Shown here: piece by piece, positions 1 to 5,710 of the stretch
How positions within the stretch are numbered: the stretch's first letter is position 1
How the letters are laid out: each line of letters begins with the position of its first letter
NCBI GenBank assembly: GCA_023386135.1
Contig: JAEWKG010000285.1
Location: forward strand, 1-6,952
Direction of reading: 5' to 3'
Source of the DNA: Pseudomonadota bacterium
Lineage (GTDB): Bacteria; Pseudomonadota; Alphaproteobacteria; Sphingomonadales; Sphingomonadaceae
DNA: 6,952 bases
Position numbers and translations under genes: made by a program
The notes under the pieces: model-generated
Told to the model about the DNA's origin: nothing
Databases searched by the model: none
What the model saw: only the letters and a program-made list of their open reading frames with translations

Positions 1-801
1 CGCTTCAGCCTGCCGATGTTCCCCGAAGCGAGCGCGCAGCTCGCCTGGCTGATTTTCGCGCTCAGCATGATCGCGGTGGTCGTCACTTCGCTGATCGCGC
101 TCGTGCAGCACGACATGAAGAAGCTGATCGCCTATTCCTCTGTCGCGCACATGGCGATCGTCACCATCGGCCTGTTCGCGTTCAACGTGCAAGGGATCGA
201 GGGCGGCATGATGGTCATGCTTGGCCACGGGCTCGTCTCGGGCGCGCTGTTCCTGTGCGTGGGCGTGATCTACGACCGGCTGCACACCCGCGAGATCGAC
301 CGTTACGGCGGGCTCAGCATCAACATGCCGCGCTATGCGACGCTGTTCCTGCTGTTCACCATGGCGAGCGTCGGCCTGCCCGGTACGAGCAACTTCGTCG
401 GCGAATTCCTGAGCCTGGCGGGCATCTACCAGGTTTCGACCTGGGTCACGTTCGTGTGCACCACCGGCATCATCCTGGGCGCTGCCTACATGCTTTTTCT
501 CTACTGGCGCGTGGCGTTCGGCGTGCAGAAGAACGCCGATGCGGCCGCGATGCCCGACCTCAACGCCCGCGAATGGCTGATGCTCGGCCCGATCGCCGCG
601 GCAGTGCTGTGGATGGGTGTCTATCCCGAAAGCTTCCTCGCCCCGATGCGCAAGGATATCGCCGCGCTCGACGCGCGCCTCTCGGCCGCCAAACCCGCGG
701 GTGACAGCAAGCTCGCACCCGCCCGCAAGGAGCAGGTGCGCACCCAAGCCGCCAACGCCATGCCGCACCACGAAACCGCCGGGGAAGGGGAGGGCCACTG
801 A
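1..801 (+). CDS. nuoM: NADH-quinone oxidoreductase subunit M (partial, C-terminal half)
   Basis: This is the C-terminal 266 residues of a membrane subunit of respiratory complex I, one of the antiporter-like proton channels of the membrane arm. The frame is already open at base 1 (RFSLP precedes the first ATG at 16), so the left edge cuts the gene and the ATG at 16 is internal. Family hallmarks are HDMKKLIAYSSVAHM, with the conserved channel lysines at residues 40-41 of this fragment, the helix GHGLVSGALFLCVGVIYDR, and GTSNFVGEF with its conserved glutamate at residue 135, the counterpart of Glu407 in E. coli NuoM. About six or seven hydrophobic helices are visible. After the last one comes a hydrophilic tail of about 50 residues, starting near MRKDIAALDARL and ending in a His/Glu/Gly-rich stretch. 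The TGA overlaps the nuoN ATG by one base (TGATG), which suggests translational coupling. The identification is secure; paralogues such as MrpD or NuoL are less likely because nuoN follows directly. Confidence 0.96.
   Translation, partial: RFSLPMFPEASAQLAWLIFALSMIAVVVTSLIALVQHDMKKLIAYSSVAHMAIVTIGLFAFNVQGIEGGMMVMLGHGLVSGALFLCVGVIYDRLHTREIDRYGGLSINMPRYATLFLLFTMASVGLPGTSNFVGEFLSLAGIYQVSTWVTFVCTTGIILGAAYMLFLYWRVAFGVQKNADAAAMPDLNAREWLMLGPIAAAVLWMGVYPESFLAPMRKDIAALDARLSAAKPAGDSKLAPARKEQVRTQAANAMPHHETAGEGEGH
785..794 (+). promoter_or_regulatory. Ribosome binding site of nuoN
   Basis: The purine run AAGGGGAGGG contains the Shine-Dalgarno core GGAGG at 789-793, which ends 7 bases before the ATG at 801. 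It lies inside the last codons of nuoM and supports initiation of nuoN at the TGATG junction. Confidence 0.8.
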
Positions 802-2264
802 TGGACTTCGCCCAATCCCTGCGCCTGATCCTGCCCGAGGAAATCCTCAGCATCGGCGGGCTGGTCCTGCTGCTCGCCGCCGCGTGGCTGGGCGACAAGG
901 CGAGCCGTGCGATCTCCATCGCCTCGGTTGCGCTGTTGGTAGCCGCCGCAGCGTTTGCGGTGCCGGCGCTGTCCGGCGGCGCGATGGGCCCTGACGCGCA
1001 GGCGTTCTACGGCCAGTTCCGCGCCGATGCCTTCGCCGCCTATGCCAAGCTGCTGATTTACGTCTCGGGCGCCGCGGCGCTGATGATCGCGCCGCGCTTC
1101 TTCGAACAATTCCGCGCGATGCGCGCCGAGTATCCGGTGCTGCTGGTGTTCGCGGTGCTCGGCACGGGCATCATGGTCTCCGCGGGCGACCTGATGACGC
1201 TCTACCTCGGGCTCGAGATGAACAGCCTCGCGGCCTACGTGCTCGCCTCGTTCCTGCGCGTCGACAACCGCTCGGCGGAAGCGGGCCTGAAGTATTTCGT
1301 GCTCGGCGCGCTCGCGAGCGGCATCCTGCTCTATGGGATGAGCCTGACCTATGGCTTTACCGGCACCACCAGCTTCGCCGGCATCCACGCCGCGCTTAGC
1401 GGACAACTTTCGACCGGCGCGCTGTTCGGGGTGATCCTCGTCCTCGCGGGCCTGGCGTTCAAGATCTCCGCGGTGCCGTTCCACATGTGGACGCCCGACG
1501 TCTACGAAGGCGCGCCGACGCCGGTGACGATGTTCTTCTCCACCGCGCCCAAGGTCGCCGCGATCGCCCTGACCATGCGGGTCGCGCTGGAGGCGTTCGG
1601 CAATCAGGCCGATGCCTGGCGCCAGGTGGTGGTGTTCGCCGCGCTTGCCTCGATCGTGGTCGGCGCGCTGGGCGCGATCGGGCAGAGCAACATCAAGCGA
1701 CTGCTCGCGTATTCGTCGATCAACAACGTCGGCTTCATCCTCGTCGGCCTCGCCACCGCGACGCAGGCGGGTGCGAGCGCGATGCTGGTCTACCTCGCGA
1801 TCTACGTGATGATGTCGATCGGCAGCTTCGTCGGCGTGCTGATGCTGCGCGATGCCGAGGGCAACCAGATCGAGAGCATCGCCAGCATGGCGGGCCTCTC
1901 GCGCACGCGGCCGCTGCTTGGCTGGTGCCTGCTGGTGATGATGCTGAGCCTGGCTGGCATTCCGCCGCTGTTCGGCTTCTGGGGCAAGCTGGTAGTGTTC
2001 CGCGCCGCGGTCGATGCCGACATGGTCGCACTCGCAACGCTGGCGATCGTCGGCAGCGTGATCAGCGCTTATTACTACCTGATGGTCTGCAAGACGATGT
2101 TCTTCGACGAGCCGGCCGACCAGGTGAAGGGCGCGAGCGACTGGGCGCACTGGGCGCTGCTGCTGATCGCAACGCTGTTCAACTCGCCGCTCGGCTACCT
2201 GCTGACGGGCTGGTTCGACCGCATTGCCGGCAAAGCGAGCGCGGCGCTGTTCCTCGCTGCCTGA
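801..2264 (+). CDS. nuoN: NADH-quinone oxidoreductase subunit N
   Basis: This is a complete 487-residue membrane subunit of complex I, the antiporter-like subunit that couples quinone reduction to proton translocation across the inner membrane. The length is typical of NuoN and the protein is hydrophobic throughout, consistent with about 14 helices. Conserved charged residues of the channel are present: Glu139 in LYLGLEMNSLAAYVL, Lys221 in LAFKISAVPFHMWTPDVYEG, Lys251 in STAPKVAAIAL, Lys299 in NIKRLLAYSSINNVGF, and Lys396 in FGFWGKLVVF. The motif PFHMWTPDVYEGAPTPVT is a signature of the family. The ATG at 801 overlaps the nuoM stop and has a strong Shine-Dalgarno sequence, so the start is well supported. 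The 3' end overlaps the open frame of birA. As normally the last nuo gene, it marks where the complex I genes end and the cofactor and RNA genes begin. No anomaly was seen in composition or motifs. Confidence 0.97.
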   Translation: MDFAQSLRLILPEEILSIGGLVLLLAAAWLGDKASRAISIASVALLVAAAAFAVPALSGGAMGPDAQAFYGQFRADAFAAYAKLLIYVSGAAALMIAPRFFEQFRAMRAEYPVLLVFAVLGTGIMVSAGDLMTLYLGLEMNSLAAYVLASFLRVDNRSAEAGLKYFVLGALASGILLYGMSLTYGFTGTTSFAGIHAALSGQLSTGALFGVILVLAGLAFKISAVPFHMWTPDVYEGAPTPVTMFFSTAPKVAAIALTMRVALEAFGNQADAWRQVVVFAALASIVVGALGAIGQSNIKRLLAYSSINNVGFILVGLATATQAGASAMLVYLAIYVMMSIGSFVGVLMLRDAEGNQIESIASMAGLSRTRPLLGWCLLVMMLSLAGIPPLFGFWGKLVVFRAAVDADMVALATLAIVGSVISAYYYLMVCKTMFFDEPADQVKGASDWAHWALLLIATLFNSPLGYLLTGWFDRIAGKASAALFLAA

Positions 2265-2976
2265 CCTGCTGACCTTCGTCCCCGAAACCGGCTCGACCAA
2301 CGCCGATCTTGCCGCCGCGATCCGCAACGGCGAGCGGCTGAGCGAAGGCGCCTGGCTGGTCGCCGACCGCCAGACCGCGGGGCGCGGGCGGCAGGGGCGG
2401 CAGTGGTTCGACAGCACCGGCAACTTCATGGGCTCGACGGTAGTCCGACCGGGACCGCACGATCCGCCCGCTCCGACGCTGGCACTGATGGCCGGCCTCG
2501 CGCTTTACGAGGCAGTCGGGCCGCTGCTCGCCGAGCCCGCCGCGCTGTCGCTCAAGTGGCCCAACGACCTGCTGCTCGGCCGGGCCAAGCTCGCCGGCAT
2601 CCTGCTCGAGCGCGAGAGCGAGGCGGTGATCGTCGGCATCGGCGTCAACCTGGCCGCCGCGCCCCAGGTCGAGGGCAGGGAGACGATCGCACTCTCCGCC
2701 TTGGGCCCGGCGCCCTCGCGCGATGCGTTTGCCTACGCCCTTGCGCAATCGTTCGACCGCGAGTTGGAGCGCTGGCGCACCGTGGGCACCGAGCCGCTGC
2801 TGCGGCGCTGGCTCGCCGCCGCGCACCCCGTCGGGACTCCGCTGTCGGTGCACGAACCGGCTGGGGGCAAGGTTTCCGGCACTTTCGCCGGCCTCGATCC
2901 GGACGGTTCGCTTTTGCTGCGCTTGGAAGACGGCTCGGTCCGGCCTATCCACGCCGGCGACGTGATGCTCGGCTGA
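2224..2976 (+). CDS. birA: Biotin--[acetyl-CoA-carboxylase] ligase, monofunctional (no DNA-binding domain)
   Basis: This enzyme activates biotin with ATP to biotinyl-5'-AMP and transfers it to the acceptor lysine of biotin carboxyl carrier proteins. Counting from the TTG at 2224 (250 residues), the catalytic domain starts at about residue 16. It shows ETGSTNADL (21-29), the nucleotide/biotin loop RQTAGRGRQGRQW (49-61), KWPND with the expected active-site lysine (Lys111), GILLERES and GIGVNL. A C-terminal BPL_C-type domain (about 200-250) follows. There is no N-terminal winged helix, so it should not act as a biotin-operon repressor as E. coli BirA does. The start is uncertain. No ATG or GTG lies between the upstream in-frame stop (2203-2205) and the catalytic core; the options are TTG 2224, which overlaps nuoN by 41 bases, or CTG 2257, 2266 or 2269. 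CTG 2266, one base after the nuoN TGA, would give 236 residues beginning just before the conserved domain. None has a clear ribosome binding site, so coupling to nuoN translation is likely. Function is sure, start is not. Confidence 0.93.
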   Translation: MPAKRARRCSSLPDLLTFVPETGSTNADLAAAIRNGERLSEGAWLVADRQTAGRGRQGRQWFDSTGNFMGSTVVRPGPHDPPAPTLALMAGLALYEAVGPLLAEPAALSLKWPNDLLLGRAKLAGILLERESEAVIVGIGVNLAAAPQVEGRETIALSALGPAPSRDAFAYALAQSFDRELERWRTVGTEPLLRRWLAAAHPVGTPLSVHEPAGGKVSGTFAGLDPDGSLLLRLEDGSVRPIHAGDVMLG

Positions 2977-2981
2977 AGGAA
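2976..2981 (+). promoter_or_regulatory. Ribosome binding site of coaX
   Basis: AAGGAA lies 6 bases before the ATG at 2988 and begins on the last base of the birA stop codon. It decides the start of coaX: the frame is open far upstream (from about 2403), but only the ATG at 2988 has a ribosome binding site, and the family N-terminus begins there. Confidence 0.75.
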
Positions 2982-2987
2982 CTGCCC

Positions 2988-3785
2988 ATGCTGCTCGCCG
3001 CCGATGTCGGCAACACCAACGTCGTCTTCGCGCTCTTCGCCACTGAGGAGGAGGGAGGCCGCGCGATCAAGGCCCGCTGGCGCATTGCCACCGATCCGCG
3101 CCGTACCGGCGACGAATACGCCGTCTGGCTGCTTCAACTGCTCGAGATCGAAGGCTACGGCCGCGAGGACATCAAGCAGATCATCGTCGGCTCGGTGGTC
3201 CCGCGCGCGGTGCACAACATCGCCGTCCTGGCGGAGAAATACTTCAAGCTCACCCCGCTGATCGCGGGCGAGGGCGCGGCTGAGTACCCGTTCCGCGCCG
3301 ACGTCGATCAGCCGCGCTCGCTCGGTGCCGACCGGGCGCTCAATGCCATTGCAGCGCACGAAAAGTACGAAGGCGACCTGATCGTGGTCGACTTCGGCAC
3401 CGCCACCACCTTCGACGCGATCGACTTCTCGGGTGCCTACAAGGGCGGGATCATCGCGCCGGGGATCAACCTCTCGCTCGACGCATTGGTGGGCAACACC
3501 GCCAAATTGCCGCGCATCGCCATCGAGGCGCCGCGCACCAACAGCGTGATCGGCACCAACACCGAGGACCAGATGCTGATCGGCGTCTACTGGGGCTATG
3601 TCGCGATGATGGAAGGCCTGATCGCCCGTATGCGCGCCGAGATCGGCCGGCCGGCGAAGGTGGTCGCCACCGGCGGCCTCGCGATCCTGTTCGACCAGCA
3701 CACCACCATCTTCGACGCGGTCGATGCCGACCTGACGCTCGACGGCCTCGCCATTCTCGCGGAGCGGGCCGCCCAGAAAGTCTGA
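2988..3785 (+). CDS. coaX: Type III pantothenate kinase
   Basis: This enzyme phosphorylates pantothenate to 4'-phosphopantothenate with ATP, the first committed step of coenzyme A synthesis in the cytosol. The 265-residue product has the usual CoaX length and the ASKHA fold motifs. DVGNTN (residues 6-11) is the first phosphate-binding loop, GADR (113-116) carries the probable catalytic Asp115, and DFGTATTFD (135-143) is the second phosphate loop. GGIIAPGINLSLDAL follows, and VVATGGLA near the C-terminus forms part of the nucleotide site. Type III kinases are generally described as needing a monovalent cation and as insensitive to CoA feedback; that is family knowledge and is not visible here. 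The ATG at 2988 is 11 bases after the birA stop and has a good Shine-Dalgarno sequence. The gene ends in two consecutive in-frame stops (TGA TGA, 3783-3788). Its place between birA and rnj is a common alphaproteobacterial order. Confidence 0.96.
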   Translation: MLLAADVGNTNVVFALFATEEEGGRAIKARWRIATDPRRTGDEYAVWLLQLLEIEGYGREDIKQIIVGSVVPRAVHNIAVLAEKYFKLTPLIAGEGAAEYPFRADVDQPRSLGADRALNAIAAHEKYEGDLIVVDFGTATTFDAIDFSGAYKGGIIAPGINLSLDALVGNTAKLPRIAIEAPRTNSVIGTNTEDQMLIGVYWGYVAMMEGLIARMRAEIGRPAKVVATGGLAILFDQHTTIFDAVDADLTLDGLAILAERAAQKV

Positions 3786-3789
3786 TGAC

Positions 3790-5436
3790 GTGAAAAAGGA
3801 CTTCACCCCCGAAGACGAACTCCTGTTCCTCGCTCTCGGCGGGTCGGGCGAGATCGGCATGAACGTCAATCTCTACGGCTGCCATGGCAAGTGGCTGATG
3901 GTCGATTTGGGCATGACCTTCGGCGGCAACGAATATCCCGGTGTCGACCTGGTATTCGCCGATCTCGAATTCATCGAGGAACGCACCAAGGACCTCGTCG
4001 GCGTGGTGCTGACGCATGCCCACGAGGACCACATCGGCGCGGTGCCGTACTTTGCGCAGGAACTCGGCGTGCCGCTGTTCGCCACGCCCTTCACGGCGGA
4101 CCTGGTGCGCCGTAAGCTGGCCGAGGCCGGCCTGGTCGATCAGATCGAGCTCAATGTGATCGAGGGCAGCGACAGCTTCGCGCTCGGCCCGTTCGAAGTG
4201 TCCTACGTCCCGCTCGCCCACTCGATTGCGGAGGGGCACGCGCTGCTGATCGACACGCCCTATGGTCGCGTGTTCCACACCGGCGACTGGAAGCTCGACG
4301 AGGAGCCGATCATCGGCGAACCGACCACCGAGGAAGAGCTGTGCGAGATCGGCGACGAGGGCGTGCTCGCCATGGTCTGCGATTCGACCAACGTGTTCAA
4401 CCCGGAGGAAAGCGGCTCCGAAGGCGCGGTCTACCGCGCCCTGCACGACGAGGTCGCCAAGTGGGGCGGGCGGCGGGTGATGGTGACCACTTTCGCCAGC
4501 AACGTCGCGCGGTTGCACACGCTGGGCGCGGTGGCGCAGACGACCGGACGGCAACTGTGCGTCGCGGGCCGCTCGCTCGACCGGATGATCGAGGTTGCGC
4601 AGGACAACGGCTACCTCGCCGAACTGCCTGACGTCATCGATTTCGACACCGCGATGGGCCTGCCGCGCGGGGAGGTGCTGATCGTCGCCACCGGAGGACA
4701 GGGCGAACCGCGAGCGGCGCTCGCGCGCATCGCCGAAGGGCAGCATCCGATCGAACTCAGCGCCGGCGACGTAGTGCTGTTCTCGAGCCGCCAGATCCCC
4801 GGTAACGAGATCGCGGTCGGGCGGGTGCAAAACCTGCTGGCCCAGCGGGGCATCGTCGTCGTCACCGACCGCCAGAGCCCCATCCATGTTTCCGGCCACC
4901 CTGGGCGGCCCGAGCTCGAGGCGCTCTACACCTGGTTGCGGCCGCAGATCCTGGTGCCAGTGCACGGCGAGGTGCGGCACATGACCGAACAGGCGCGCCT
5001 CGGCCTGTCGCGCGGCATCCCGCAGGCGGTAGTGCAGAAGAACGGCGACCTTGTGCGCCTGGCACCGGGCAAGCCGGGCAAGGTCACCGAAGTGCGCTCG
5101 GGCCGCCTTGTGCTCGACGGCGACATCATCGCGCCCGCCGACGGCGAGGCGATGGCGATGCGCCGCCGCATCGCGCGCGAAGGGCTGGTGATAGTCGCAC
5201 TCGGTCCGCAGGGGCGTGCGCTGGTGGAGGGCGTGGGCCTTCCGCTCGACGAGGATTACTCCGCGTTCGTCGAAGAGGCGCAGGCTGACGTCGCGAAGGC
5301 AATCGGCGCGCTCAAGGGCCCGTCAGCCCGCGACCGTGACAGCGTGCTCGAGGCTGCGCGTCTCGCCGCCCGCCGCGCGGCCACGCGCTGGTGCGGGAAG
5401 CGGCCGCAGGTCCGCGTCCTGCTGGCGCAGGGCTGA
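3790..5436 (+). CDS. rnj: Ribonuclease J
   Basis: This is a metallo-beta-lactamase/beta-CASP ribonuclease with 5'-to-3' exonuclease and endonuclease activity, acting in mRNA decay and rRNA maturation. The 548-residue product has the expected length. It opens with LFLALGGSGEIGMNVNLYG and has the zinc motif HAHEDH (His76, His78, Asp80, His81). Further ligands are His144 in AHSIAEGH, Asp166 in HTGDWKLD and His392 in PVHGEVRHM. The beta-CASP region includes DSTNVF, TTFASNVARLH, ATGGQGEP and SSRQIPGNE, and HVSGH (366-370) supplies the conserved serine and histidine of the later motifs. A C-terminal domain follows, ending in KRPQVRVLLAQ. All expected catalytic residues are present. The start is GTG at 3790, four bases after the coaX stop. 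The overlapping ATG at 3785 runs into a stop after two codons. The ribosome binding site is weak (AGAAAG, 3775-3780), so coupling to coaX is plausible. Confidence 0.95.
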   Translation: MKKDFTPEDELLFLALGGSGEIGMNVNLYGCHGKWLMVDLGMTFGGNEYPGVDLVFADLEFIEERTKDLVGVVLTHAHEDHIGAVPYFAQELGVPLFATPFTADLVRRKLAEAGLVDQIELNVIEGSDSFALGPFEVSYVPLAHSIAEGHALLIDTPYGRVFHTGDWKLDEEPIIGEPTTEEELCEIGDEGVLAMVCDSTNVFNPEESGSEGAVYRALHDEVAKWGGRRVMVTTFASNVARLHTLGAVAQTTGRQLCVAGRSLDRMIEVAQDNGYLAELPDVIDFDTAMGLPRGEVLIVATGGQGEPRAALARIAEGQHPIELSAGDVVLFSSRQIPGNEIAVGRVQNLLAQRGIVVVTDRQSPIHVSGHPGRPELEALYTWLRPQILVPVHGEVRHMTEQARLGLSRGIPQAVVQKNGDLVRLAPGKPGKVTEVRSGRLVLDGDIIAPADGEAMAMRRRIAREGLVIVALGPQGRALVEGVGLPLDEDYSAFVEEAQADVAKAIGALKGPSARDRDSVLEAARLAARRAATRWCGKRPQVRVLLAQG

Positions 5437-5441
5437 CGGCC

Positions 5442-5702
5442 ATGCGCTGGACCTCGATCACCGCGATTTTCTTCCTGTTCTGGGTCGCCTGCGCATTCGT
5501 GCTGCTGCCGTTCGGCATCAAGACGCATGACGAGCTTGGCCTGGAGAAGACCCCCGGCCAAGCGGACAGCGCGCCGGGTAACTTCCAACCAGGCCGCCTG
5601 GCAATCCGCGCAACCATTCTCGCGGTGGCGCTGACGGCGATCTACGTCGCCAATTACGTCTATGGCTGGATCACGCCAGACAGCATCATGAACGCGGTTT
5701 AG
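5442..5702 (+). CDS. DUF1467 family two-helix membrane protein
   Basis: This is a small 86-residue inner-membrane protein of unknown function. An N-terminal helix (about residues 5-25, ending in CAFVLLPFGIKTHDE) is followed by a polar loop containing TPGQADSAPGNFQPGR and a second helix at about residues 54-73. The pattern FVLLPFGIxTxDE followed by a TPG...SAP loop and a second helix is, from memory, that of DUF1467, a family found almost only in alphaproteobacteria and often located near rnj. In several rhizobial relatives a methylmalonyl-CoA epimerase gene lies between rnj and this gene; here nothing does. The ATG at 5442 is 5 bases after the rnj stop, with a weak AGGG (5429-5432) upstream. 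An upstream in-frame GTG at 5391 would add a basic stretch inside rnj and is unlikely. The family assignment is fairly sure, and no function is proposed. Confidence 0.85.
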   Translation: MRWTSITAIFFLFWVACAFVLLPFGIKTHDELGLEKTPGQADSAPGNFQPGRLAIRATILAVALTAIYVANYVYGWITPDSIMNAV

Positions 5703-5710
5703 ACGCGCGT
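5703..5710. other. 8-base palindromic spacer between convergent genes
   Basis: ACGCGCGT separates the TAG of the DUF1467 gene from the TGA of the minus-strand gene and is a perfect palindrome. A second possible fold pairs GCGCG (5705-5709) with CGCGC (5716-5720) around a 6-base loop. There is no T-tract on either side, so a classical intrinsic terminator is not supported. In such GC-rich DNA the palindrome may be chance. Confidence 0.25.

Noticed and set aside
621..2429. A 602-codon open frame on the minus strand opposite nuoN
   Set aside because: It lies antisense to the unmistakable nuoN gene, and its translation is a low-complexity mix rich in His, Arg, Gln and Glu with no recognisable motif. 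Long antisense frames are expected where GC-ending codons make stops rare.
2403..2987. A long upstream extension of the coaX frame from an ATG at 2403 (total 460 codons)
   Set aside because: The extension is birA read in another frame and is Arg/Ala-rich without motifs. The CoaX family begins at the ATG at 2988, which has a good ribosome binding site, so a fusion is not supported.
2733..3869. A 378-codon minus-strand open frame across birA, coaX and rnj
   Set aside because: It crosses two gene junctions opposite well-supported genes and has no recognisable motif, so it is a by-product of GC-rich codon use.
3466..4980. A 504-codon open frame on the minus strand opposite rnj and coaX
   Set aside because: It overlaps two genes with complete catalytic motifs and has the same Arg/His/Asp-rich composition as other antisense shadows. 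It has no ribosome binding site or domain that I can see.
5391..5441. GTG at 5391 as an alternative start of the DUF1467 protein
   Set aside because: It would add 17 residues overlapping the end of rnj that do not resemble the family. The ATG at 5442 directly precedes the first membrane helix, as in other members.
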